Source of the DNA: Maribacter sp. MMG018
GTDB lineage: Bacteria; Bacteroidota; Bacteroidia; Flavobacteriales; Flavobacteriaceae
NCBI RefSeq assembly: GCF_018100785.1
Contig: NZ_JAGJEC010000001.1
Coordinates: forward strand, 806,001-870,000
Direction: 5' to 3'
Length of the DNA: 64,000 bases
Numbering within the stretch: the first letter of the stretch is position 1; each line of letters opens with the position of its first letter. Under the pieces are notes generated by a model. The model worked only from the letters and a program-made list of their open reading frames with translations. It had not been told where the DNA came from and ran no database searches. Positions 30,121 to 36,618 of the stretch are shown here, one piece after another. A program made the position numbers and the translations under genes.

Positions 30121-30635
30121 ATTATAAAAAGATAATTTTCACATTTCTAGTTGTTTTTCTGAACATAAATCTTTATGGTCAAAAGAAGTTATGCCATGAA
30201 CATCAATTTTTAGAACAGGCTTTTAGTTACATGATTCCTGTAGAAGGAGATACCTTAGTAATTGAGGTTGGTTTAATTCCAAGCCTAACAGCTATTACCG
30301 ATTGGAAAAATCAGGGAATAATAACAAGCAAGGAAAAAAGAAAAATTGAATTGGCTTATAAAAAAAATAAGGAGCCAGTTTGTATAAAAACTCAGCAGCT
30401 TGTGGACAGTATTAATAATTTAAGTAATAATTCTAAAAACAAGGAGTATACAAAAAGACTATTTTCCAGACCTGTTAGAATTTCCAAGACTAGGGTGGTT
30501 GTTTTTCATGAGAATATATTGCAAAGCAAATATCATAGTGGAGGAAAAGCCGTAGGATGTTTAACCGGTATTTTCTTTGGAAATGAAACTGGGAATTGGA
30601 AAATAATTGAAAAAAAATGCCTCGAAATGTATTAA
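30117..30635 (+). CDS. Exported small protein, putative immunity protein C2
   Basis: A 172-residue protein with a signal peptide ending near LYGQ. Its ATG overlaps the preceding stop (ATGA). The C-terminal layout (RPVRISKTRVVVFHENIL, CLTGIFFGNETGNWKIIEKKCL) resembles that of gene C1, which suggests a divergent relative and perhaps a second immunity gene for the same or a lost toxin. There is no known family match by eye. Conserved cysteines (Cys at 24, 87 and 153 approximately) could form a periplasmic disulfide. Confidence 0.6.
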   Translation: MNYKKIIFTFLVVFLNINLYGQKKLCHEHQFLEQAFSYMIPVEGDTLVIEVGLIPSLTAITDWKNQGIITSKEKRKIELAYKKNKEPVCIKTQQLVDSINNLSNNSKNKEYTKRLFSRPVRISKTRVVVFHENILQSKYHSGGKAVGCLTGIFFGNETGNWKIIEKKCLEMY

Positions 30636-30771
30636 AAAAACACAATTTTCTCTGCAAAGTATAGGTATCATTATTTTTAGAAAATTAGAAAAAAATCATT
30701 CTAGATTAGCTTCCGAGGCAACAAATCAAACTTATAATGGTATAAGTCCAGAAGGTGAACCATGCGAATAG
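30631..30771 (+). pseudogene. Orphan toxin-tip-like fragment D
   Basis: An open frame of about 46 codons without an ATG, beginning at the end of the preceding gene and ending NGISPEGEPCE then TAG at 30769. The stop overlaps the start of the next lipoprotein frame (ATG at 30762). No domain is recognised. It has the same position and size as the HEYTH fragment, so I call it a toxin C-terminus remnant. Confidence 0.45.
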
Positions 30772-31332
30772 CCAGCTTTAGAATTTTATTTATTTTCCTT
30801 GTCATAGGCTGTGGATCTACACTCTATTTCAAAGAACAATATTCAGTCTCATGAATGGTATATTGTCAATAAAGTCGTACATCTCATAGATTTAAAAAAG
30901 TTTAATGTATATAATGACATTGATGATATTTCCTTGATAAGATTTTTTAAAGATTATGGGGCTTTTGATAAATATGGATATTATGAAGATTTTGGACCCC
31001 TAAAAGAATGGATTCCAGATTCCATACTTAATAAGAATTTCACCAAAACTAAGGTGGATGAAATGATTTTGAAGTTAGAAAAAAGAACGGCTAAAAAATG
31101 GACAGATACAAACTTAATTGGTAAAGATTGGAAGTTAATTGAAAATGATCAAGATATATCAATGGAGACTAAAACAGCAAGATTGTCTTACCCAGTATTT
31201 CTTGGTGATAAGATATCACTTGTAAAATATAGTACAAAATCAGGATTTTATGACGAACATGGTTCATCTGGAACCCTTATATTTTGTAAAAATGCTGACG
31301 ATTGGAAAATATTAATTCATTTACCTTTTTAA
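30762..31332 (+). pseudogene. Frameshifted lipoprotein gene, putative immunity protein D
   Basis: From the ATG at 30762 the frame encodes a lipoprotein signal MRIASFRILFIFLVIGCGS and then hits TGA at 30852. The rest of the protein continues in another frame from about 30811 (HEWYIVNKVVHLIDLKKF onwards) to the TAA at 31330, about 170 residues. Signal and mature part therefore need one frameshift between about 30813 and 30852. The C-terminal part (YPVFLGDKISLVKYS, then CKNADDWKIL) shows the layout of the C1 and C2 proteins. A GTG start at 30811 without a signal peptide is possible but less likely. Confidence 0.6.
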
Positions 31333-31441
31333 TAATGGCTTTGACTATCCTGGAGAAGAAGGTAGAAAATTCGAAATTTCTGTTTATGGAGAAAATGTTC
31401 ATCCGGATAGGGCAAGAATTGTATTAAATAGGGTAAATTAA
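31316..31441 (+). pseudogene. Orphan toxin-tip-like fragment E
   Basis: An open frame with no ATG overlaps the end of the previous gene and encodes about 41 residues: LFNNGFDYPGEEGRK, then FEISVYGENVHPDRAR and a TAA at 31439. It stops 5 bp before the next lipoprotein gene. The regular, protein-like composition argues against chance. No family is recognised. It repeats the pattern fragment-then-lipoprotein. Confidence 0.5.
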
Positions 31442-31446
31442 AAATC

Positions 31447-31914
31447 ATGAGGATTTCAATAATTATATTTTTTATGTCAATAATTTTTGGCTGTAAAGAA
31501 AATACGGCCCAAAAAATCAACACAAAAACACGGCCTGTTCAGCAACCTATGGTTCAAGATTGCATGGACAAAAAAGATAGGGAAAAAATTATTGAAGCCA
31601 TAGTGTCAACACCAGATTTTCAGATGTTCCTGCATCCCAAGATTGAGGGTAGATTACCTGTTAAATTGGTCAAAAATGAATTTGTAACGTCTGACCTAAT
31701 AATCTATTCAAACGGGCTTAAAGTTCAATTTGTTGATTCCCTTGAATTGCCGGAAGGAAGTCAGCACCGTATTACCATAGGTGACATTGACTGTTCTGGT
31801 TCCAAAATTTCATATTCCGTATATTATCCGATAGAAGGAGCAATTATATCTGGAAAGGTATATAAAAATCATAAGGAATGGGTTGCCACTGAAACAACCT
31901 GGGGTGAAATATAA
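31447..31914 (+). CDS. Small lipoprotein, putative immunity protein E (paralogue of the 28935 gene)
   Basis: A 155-residue predicted lipoprotein (lipobox IIFGC, Cys16). It is a paralogue of the 28935 product: the FLHPKIEGRLPVKLVKNEF and YYPIEGAIISGKVY segments are conserved in the same order. Two diverged copies in one 4-kb island, each next to a toxin-like remnant, are typical of immunity families matched to related toxin tips. The name and partner remain inferred. Confidence 0.65.
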   Translation: MRISIIIFFMSIIFGCKENTAQKINTKTRPVQQPMVQDCMDKKDREKIIEAIVSTPDFQMFLHPKIEGRLPVKLVKNEFVTSDLIIYSNGLKVQFVDSLELPEGSQHRITIGDIDCSGSKISYSVYYPIEGAIISGKVYKNHKEWVATETTWGEI

Positions 31915-32042
31915 CTGACAACTATTATGAATATCTAGCCTGGGACGGTGTTCCTAAGGCTTACCGTGATCCAAATATTACTGATTCGATGATAAATTCC
32001 GTAGTTCAAAAATTCAGGTCAAGAGGGCTAGACTGTAATTAG
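31908..32042 (+). pseudogene. Orphan toxin-tip-like fragment F
   Basis: A 44-codon open frame without ATG starts at the end of the preceding gene and reads NITDNYYEYLAWDGVPK, then SMINSVVQKFRSRGLDCN, with TAG at 32040. The YEYLAWDG segment recalls the region after the HExxH of metallopeptidase-type toxins (a YEALAW-like motif), but this is recollection, not a search. The next gene starts 9 bp later. Confidence 0.5.
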
Positions 32043-32051
32043 TATTGCGAT

Positions 32052-32600
32052 ATGAAATCAAAATTTATTTTAGGCATAATATTTATTATTGGTATTTTGG
32101 GAACGATTTTTTGTAGTTATTACGAGTTTGGATCTTTTTCTGATAAGAAGGAAATTTATATTTATTTTAACCCTAATAAGGATTCGACCAATTTGGTTGA
32201 TTGGGAAAGATTTAAGAGTCATCTACCAAAAGATTTTGACCCAAATAAATTTATGGATGGTAATTATACGGGGATGATTAGCGATATGATGCGAGATAAA
32301 ATTGATAGTATATATCAAGCATATCAAAAACCTAAAAGGAAATTTATAAATAAGAAGACAGGGGAACTTCAATTCGGGATACAAGTAGGAATGTATGAAA
32401 AAATATTTTTTGAATATGACACATTAAAAATTTATAAGGAAAATAAAAATAATAAAAACATAGAGTATACATTAGATTCAATAGTTGACTTAATAAGAAC
32501 AAGGGATTTTAATAATTACAAATTTTATTTGATTTTAGAAAAGCCACAAGATGATACTAAGTTTATTTCCAAAGTAACTCCCTCATGGATATTGTATTAA
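32052..32600 (+). CDS. Small exported or membrane-anchored protein, putative immunity protein F
   Basis: A 182-residue protein with an N-terminal hydrophobic anchor (FILGIIFIIGILGTIFCSYYEF) that may be a signal anchor or lipobox. The rest is highly charged and AT-rich in codon use (many Lys, Asn, Ile). It starts 9 bp after toxin-like fragment F. No family is recognised; the immunity role rests on the repeated arrangement. Confidence 0.6.
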   Translation: MKSKFILGIIFIIGILGTIFCSYYEFGSFSDKKEIYIYFNPNKDSTNLVDWERFKSHLPKDFDPNKFMDGNYTGMISDMMRDKIDSIYQAYQKPKRKFINKKTGELQFGIQVGMYEKIFFEYDTLKIYKENKNNKNIEYTLDSIVDLIRTRDFNNYKFYLILEKPQDDTKFISKVTPSWILY

Positions 32601-32751
32601 TTTGCCTGAATTTTTGGTTTGCATCTTCTTATAGAACCATATATAGTAACTTGCAAAGCGAGCCGCTTAGATTGAAATATACGTCCTATTCCATATAAAA
32701 GGTCTAGATAGACAAAAAGTTTGTTTCGTTTTTATTGGATAACAACAAAAC

Positions 32752-33343
32752 TGAAGATTCTGTAGCCCCCGCTGGCGCGAGCATCCTGCTTATGCCTTGT
32801 ACGAAGATTTTGTTTTAGAACAAGATTTTGATTGGTTTACAGACGAGGACCATCCTGAAAGAGTGGATATTGCCAAGGAGTTTGTCTGGTTCTTGATAGA
32901 TAATGGATATACCGAAGAGAACATAAACTTTGTGCTTACGGCAATAAATGATATAATGGTTGAAAATGTTGAATCGATTTCTGAATTAAGTATATTACAA
33001 CAAAATCCCTATTCTATTTGGAAGAAACGATAAGTCTGATGCTTTTAGACATGCATTTTATAATGTAATAAATGCAAAACGAGTAGGGGTTACTATTGCA
33101 AAGTTGTTTTCGGATGCACATGAAAGCGAGGTGCCGCAGGCATTGATAAAAGAAAAGCAAATGGATTTATCTAATAATAATGTTGGTCATCAAACGATCA
33201 ATGGTAATTCTGGGAAGACTAATGGAGAATTGTCAACTATTATATTTCAAAAACTCTTGAACGGAGAATTGCGATACGTATCACCTATAGGCTCTAATGG
33301 CCTGCCGACAAGTAGTACTAGTCTAATTCCAACTAATCAATAA
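32752..33343 (+). pseudogene. Degraded toxin relic G: conserved linker plus DUF6973-like tip, frameshifted
   Basis: The first part (to about 33033) reads PRWREHPAYALYEDFVL, then a helical segment EFVWFLIDNGYTEENINF, the type of linker seen just before variable tips in large flavobacterial toxins. After about 33010 the sequence continues in a different frame as FGRNDKSDAFRHAFYN, AKLFSDAHESE and KQMDLSNNNVGHQ, which match the pattern I know for DUF6973 domains (DAFRHA, AHE, MDxxNN). A single frameshift within about 32988-33035 would join them. No start codon or carrier protein is present. The tip ends 4 bp before a lipoprotein gene. Confidence 0.65.
32766..32831 (+). repeat. 66-bp direct repeat, copy 1 (linker-coding)
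   Basis: This 66-bp stretch matches 33838-33903 without gaps at 61 of 66 positions. In frame it encodes PRWREHPAYALYEDFVLEQDF, and the conserved changes are mostly synonymous or conservative, which shows that the peptide, not only the DNA, was once maintained. Confidence 0.85.
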
Positions 33344-33347
33344 TTAA

Positions 33348-33698
33348 ATGAGAAAAATCGTTTTCGTATCGTTTTTTTTAATATTCTTTTCCTCATGTGT
33401 TAAAAACGGAGTGACTTTCGAAGTAAAAAATCAGAGTGGAATACAAATTGATTCTGTTCATATAACTAACGGATATTCATCAGTAGTAGAATCTAATATT
33501 GGAAATGGAAAGTCATACTCAATTTTCCTTCCTTTTGATAAAGGAATCAAAATTAGAGGTGATGGTTCCTATCAAATTAGGATATATAATAAAACCTCAA
33601 ATAGAGAAATGAATTTTGGATATTTCAGTAATGGTATTCCACTAGCGGAAGAGTACGAAATATTAATAGAAAAAGATACGATTTTATTTCATGAATAA
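33348..33698 (+). CDS. Small lipoprotein, putative immunity protein G
   Basis: A 116-residue lipoprotein (lipobox FSSC near residue 17). The mature part is a beta-rich sequence (VTFEVKNQSGIQIDSVHI, YQIRIYNKTSNREMNF). It begins 4 bp after the stop of the DUF6973-like relic and so is its probable cognate immunity gene. No family is recognised; surface or periplasmic location is inferred from the signal. Confidence 0.65.
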   Translation: MRKIVFVSFFLIFFSSCVKNGVTFEVKNQSGIQIDSVHITNGYSSVVESNIGNGKSYSIFLPFDKGIKIRGDGSYQIRIYNKTSNREMNFGYFSNGIPLAEEYEILIEKDTILFHE

Positions 33699-33837
33699 TT
33701 GACTACCCATGAACTAATTCTGTCTGGTTACCATGACAGGAACTTTAGGCACTTATACCCTGTAATGTTTTAGTACAGCTTATAAATGTTCAAGTATCAA
33801 TAGTCTGTATTAATTAACTTTGCCGTTCAGAATTCTC

Positions 33838-33903
33838 CCCCCGTTGGCGCATGCATCCTGTTTATGCCTTGTACGAAGATTTTGTTTTACAACAAGATTT
33901 TGA
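33838..33903 (+). repeat. 66-bp direct repeat, copy 2, stripped of its toxin tip
   Basis: The second copy of the linker sequence encodes PRWRMHPVYALYEDFVLQQDF. After it the frame carries unrelated sequence that soon runs into the convergent exonuclease gene, so the tip that should follow is lost. It marks the distal edge of the island. Confidence 0.85.
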
Positions 33904-33972
33904 GTATGATGGCAATACTAAACCAAGAACCAATAACAATCAACCAAATTCTCACTTCGGGGTTAAAGGGCT

Positions 33973-34686
33973 TTATACCTTCTTTATTTGGTGGTCTTCC
34001 AATAAATCTTCATTACGTAACTTTAAAAATACCTGTGCGGTGGTGACCACGTCCAGTTCGCAATAGGTGACGATACGGTCAATATCCTTTTCCAGGTAAT
34101 AGACATCCCTTACCATACTGCCGTCTATATCCTCTTTTGGGGAAGGTATGCCTAGAATGTTCGCCATTAGTTTTAAGGAAGTATAATGCTTGTAATCACC
34201 AAATTTCCATAGTTCCATAGTGTCCAAATGGGGAACTTCCCACGGTTTCTTTCCAAAAAGGTCTAGTTTCCAGGGTAAGGAAATACCATTAATGATCATA
34301 CGCCGGGCTATATACGGAAAATCGAACTCCTTGCCATTATGGGCACAGAGTAGATGTTTGGCCTGGTTGTAATGGCCGTCGAGAAGGTTTTTAAAATCTT
34401 TTAGTAATTGGGTTTCCTCGCCATAAAAAGTGGTGACCCTAAAACTATTTTCTACTCCGTTTATTTTGAAGTACCCGACAGAGATGCACACGATCTTTCC
34501 GAACTCTGCCCAAATTCCGGCCCTGTCATAGAATTCTTCGGCGGTAAACTCTTCTTTGCGCTGGTACCGCGATTTTTGTTCCCAGAGTTCTTGTTTTGCA
34601 TCGTCCAGCTCTTCAAAATGTTCCTTTTCCGGTACGGTTTCAATATCTAGAAACAGTAAGTTTTCTAAGTTTAATTTTTGAAGCAT
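33973..34686 (-). CDS. DEDD-family 3'-5' exonuclease (PolB-exonuclease-like)
   Basis: A 237-residue single-domain exonuclease related to the proofreading domain of family B polymerases (PF10108-like). The active-site motifs are LLFLDIETVPE (ExoI), AHNGKEFDFPYIARR (ExoII) and the final VTYCELDVVTTAQ (ExoIII, YxxxD). I start it at the ATG at 34686 (MLQKLNLENLLFLDIE), since the upstream ten residues are not family-like. It probably acts in DNA repair; substrate unknown. Its 3' end converges on the accessory island. Confidence 0.85.
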   Translation of the reverse strand: MLQKLNLENLLFLDIETVPEKEHFEELDDAKQELWEQKSRYQRKEEFTAEEFYDRAGIWAEFGKIVCISVGYFKINGVENSFRVTTFYGEETQLLKDFKNLLDGHYNQAKHLLCAHNGKEFDFPYIARRMIINGISLPWKLDLFGKKPWEVPHLDTMELWKFGDYKHYTSLKLMANILGIPSPKEDIDGSMVRDVYYLEKDIDRIVTYCELDVVTTAQVFLKLRNEDLLEDHQIKKV

Positions 34687-34773
34687 GTTGTTTTTATTGG
34701 GTTTCTCGTTCCTCAATTTAATATATAAAATTCAATTTATAGGAAGGGGATGATTTGTCTGCCAAAATCGTAG

Positions 34774-34793
34774 AACCGACCGATAGGTCGGTT
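34774..34793. promoter_or_regulatory. Perfect palindrome AACCGACC-GATA-GGTCGGTT, possible TetR-type operator
   Basis: An 8-bp perfect inverted repeat with a 4-base centre lies upstream of the exonuclease gene. On the plus strand it is followed by TTT, but no plus-strand gene needs a terminator here. GAACCGACCG recurs at 34899-34908. TetR-family repressors commonly bind such sites, though no TetR gene is nearby. Confidence 0.4.
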
Positions 34794-34832
34794 TTTAGTC
34801 CTATTCAATACCATGTTCGAATCTGTTGGCCC

Positions 34833-34851
34833 GTTTAACGGACGTTAAAAC
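34833..34851. promoter_or_regulatory. Second inverted repeat GTTTAACG-GA-CGTTAAAAC
   Basis: A near-perfect inverted repeat (one extra A in the right arm) lies 40 bp from the first palindrome in the same intergenic region. Its function is unknown; operator-like symmetry is the only evidence. Confidence 0.3.
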
Positions 34852-34922
34852 TCGCTGATTCGTCTATTAAATAGGTGAAAGAAGGGTTTTTTACAAAAGA
34901 ACCGACCGTATGGTATGTTGGC

Positions 34923-35396
34923 TCAGAACAAAGATTGTTGTTTTACCGGGTTTTCATGATCCAGCAACCATTTTTTGCGGTGCAGGCCACCGGCATAACC
35001 CGTTAATGAGCCATCAGTGCCAATGACCCTATGGCAGGGGACAACGATCCATAACGGATTTTTTCCGTTTGCAGCAGCAACGGCCCTAATGGCTTTTACA
35101 TCGCCGAGTGTTTTGGAAAGCTCCAAATAAGAAACGGTCTTTCCGAAGGGTATACTAGAGAGTGCGTTCCATACACGTTTTTGAAAATCTGTTCCATTCG
35201 GGTTTAGGTCCAGGTCAAACTCTTTTCTATTTCCTTCAAAATATTCGTTTAGTTGGTACACGGCATCTTCCAGTACCGTAGGTATTACTTCTGTAATTTT
35301 TTCTTCCGATTCCAACACGGTAATAGAGGTGAGGCCATGTTCGTCACCCTCCAATTTGGTATAGCCTAGGGGAGATTGTATTACAGCAGATTCCAT
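34923..35396 (-). CDS. ogt: Methylated-DNA-protein cysteine methyltransferase (O6-alkylguanine repair)
   Basis: A 157-residue suicide repair enzyme that transfers the alkyl group from O6-methylguanine to its own cysteine. The active-site motif is IVVPCHRVIG, and the helix-turn-helix part includes VWNALSSIPFGKTVSYLELSK and VRAVAAANGKNP-like AIRAVAAANGKNPLW. Size fits the single-domain Ogt type without an Ada N-terminal domain. It ends at a stop near several palindromic sequences and lies next to the CNNM gene with a 9-bp gap, so they may be cotranscribed. Confidence 0.95.
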   Translation of the reverse strand: MESAVIQSPLGYTKLEGDEHGLTSITVLESEEKITEVIPTVLEDAVYQLNEYFEGNRKEFDLDLNPNGTDFQKRVWNALSSIPFGKTVSYLELSKTLGDVKAIRAVAAANGKNPLWIVVPCHRVIGTDGSLTGYAGGLHRKKWLLDHENPVKQQSLF

Positions 35397-35405
35397 ACAA
35401 CGTAT

Positions 35406-36539
35406 TTATTCTGGTTTTGGGGGCGTTTGCTCTTTCTTTTCGATGACGCCTGACCGTTGGGCCCTATTTTCCCAGTTCTTGCGTGCCAAGAGCTGTAAAT
35501 CGGCTACATTGTCGCTTTCGTCCATAATCTCTAGCCCCAAAAGGGTTTCAATTACATCTTCCATGGTAACCAGCCCACTTACCGATCCGTATTCGTCTAC
35601 GACCAAGGCAATATGTTCACGTTTGGCCACTAGGGTATCGAACAGTTGGGGTATGGGAGTGCTTCTGCGCGTAATCAGAATGTCCCTTTTAATTTCCTCT
35701 AAGGGCATATCCCCGTTTTTATTGATGATTTCCTCATATACATTGTCCTTTAAGACAAATCCTATGATATTATCGATCTTATCTTTGTAAATAGGGATTC
35801 GGGAAAAGCGCAATTTCGGGTTCTCTTCAAAAAAGGTCTGAATAGTCTTATCGGCAGATGCTATTTTCACCACCGCCCTAGGGGTCATGACATCTTTTAC
35901 CAGTACTTCGTCGAACTTTAAAAGGTTTTTGATAATGGTCGATTCCGATTTTTCAAAAACACCTTCTTCGTGGGCCATATCGGTCATAGCCGTAAAATCT
36001 TCCCTACTTAGAACGCTACCGTGATGGCCTTTGCCGCCCACCAGTTTGGTGAACAGTTGCAAAAGCCACAAAAGCCCTGTGTATTTTAAACCCAATACCA
36101 TTATTTTAAGGGCCTTGGCGGTAAAATTGGCCAACTGTCTCCAATAGGTGGCGCCTATTGTTTTTGGAATTATTTCCGAGGCCACCAAGATCAAGATGGT
36201 CATAATGGTCGAAACGACACCCACCATTAGGTCTTCTGTAAATTGCATGCCCAATACGGTTCTTTGGGTGGCGCCATAAAGCTCACTATAGGCTACTTTT
36301 GCTTGTACCCCGACCAAAATGGCACCAACGGTGTGTGCAATGGTATTTAAGGTCAGAATAGCAATCAGTGGTTTATCAACGTCGTTCTTTAATTCTTCTA
36401 AAGTGCTGGCATAAGATTTGCCCTCTCTTTTCTTAACGTTCACGAACGTTGGGCTAATACTCAACAGAACGGCTTCCAAAATGGAGCACAGGAACGAAAA
36501 GAAAATGGAAATTAGGGCATAAAAAATAAGTAATCCCAT
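35406..36539 (-). CDS. CNNM/CBS-domain membrane protein (HlyC/CorC family)
   Basis: A 377-residue membrane protein of the CNNM (DUF21) type. The N-terminal half has four hydrophobic segments with the family markers FFSFLCSILEAVLLS and LTLNTIAHTVGA, ending before residue 190. Then follow two CBS domains with VKDVMTPRAVVKI and LVVDEYGSVSGLVTMEDVIETLLG. Related proteins are implicated in magnesium or cobalt efflux. There is no CorC_HlyC C-terminal domain. Substrate is not deducible. Confidence 0.9.
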   Translation of the reverse strand: MGLLIFYALISIFFSFLCSILEAVLLSISPTFVNVKKREGKSYASTLEELKNDVDKPLIAILTLNTIAHTVGAILVGVQAKVAYSELYGATQRTVLGMQFTEDLMVGVVSTIMTILILVASEIIPKTIGATYWRQLANFTAKALKIMVLGLKYTGLLWLLQLFTKLVGGKGHHGSVLSREDFTAMTDMAHEEGVFEKSESTIIKNLLKFDEVLVKDVMTPRAVVKIASADKTIQTFFEENPKLRFSRIPIYKDKIDNIIGFVLKDNVYEEIINKNGDMPLEEIKRDILITRRSTPIPQLFDTLVAKREHIALVVDEYGSVSGLVTMEDVIETLLGLEIMDESDNVADLQLLARKNWENRAQRSGVIEKKEQTPPKPE

Positions 36540-36618
36540 AGTTGTATTTTGAATAGACTAAGATACCAAATTAATCGATTTGCACCATGTATTTATAAAT
36601 AGCGGTACATGTTATTGT

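Noticed and set aside
28126-33903. Integron- or phage-like origin of the accessory island
   Set aside because: No integrase, recombinase, transposase, attC-like sites or phage structural genes were seen; displacement of toxin tips explains the pattern better.
33851-34066. Plus-strand frames starting in the second 66-bp repeat and running into the exonuclease gene
   Set aside because: After the linker-coding repeat the frame is unrelated sequence antisense to the exonuclease; a remnant, not a gene.
34774-34796. Reading the AACCGACC palindrome as a rho-independent terminator
   Set aside because: On the plus strand it has a short T-run but no plus-strand gene ends there, and on the minus strand no T-run follows; an operator is at least as likely.
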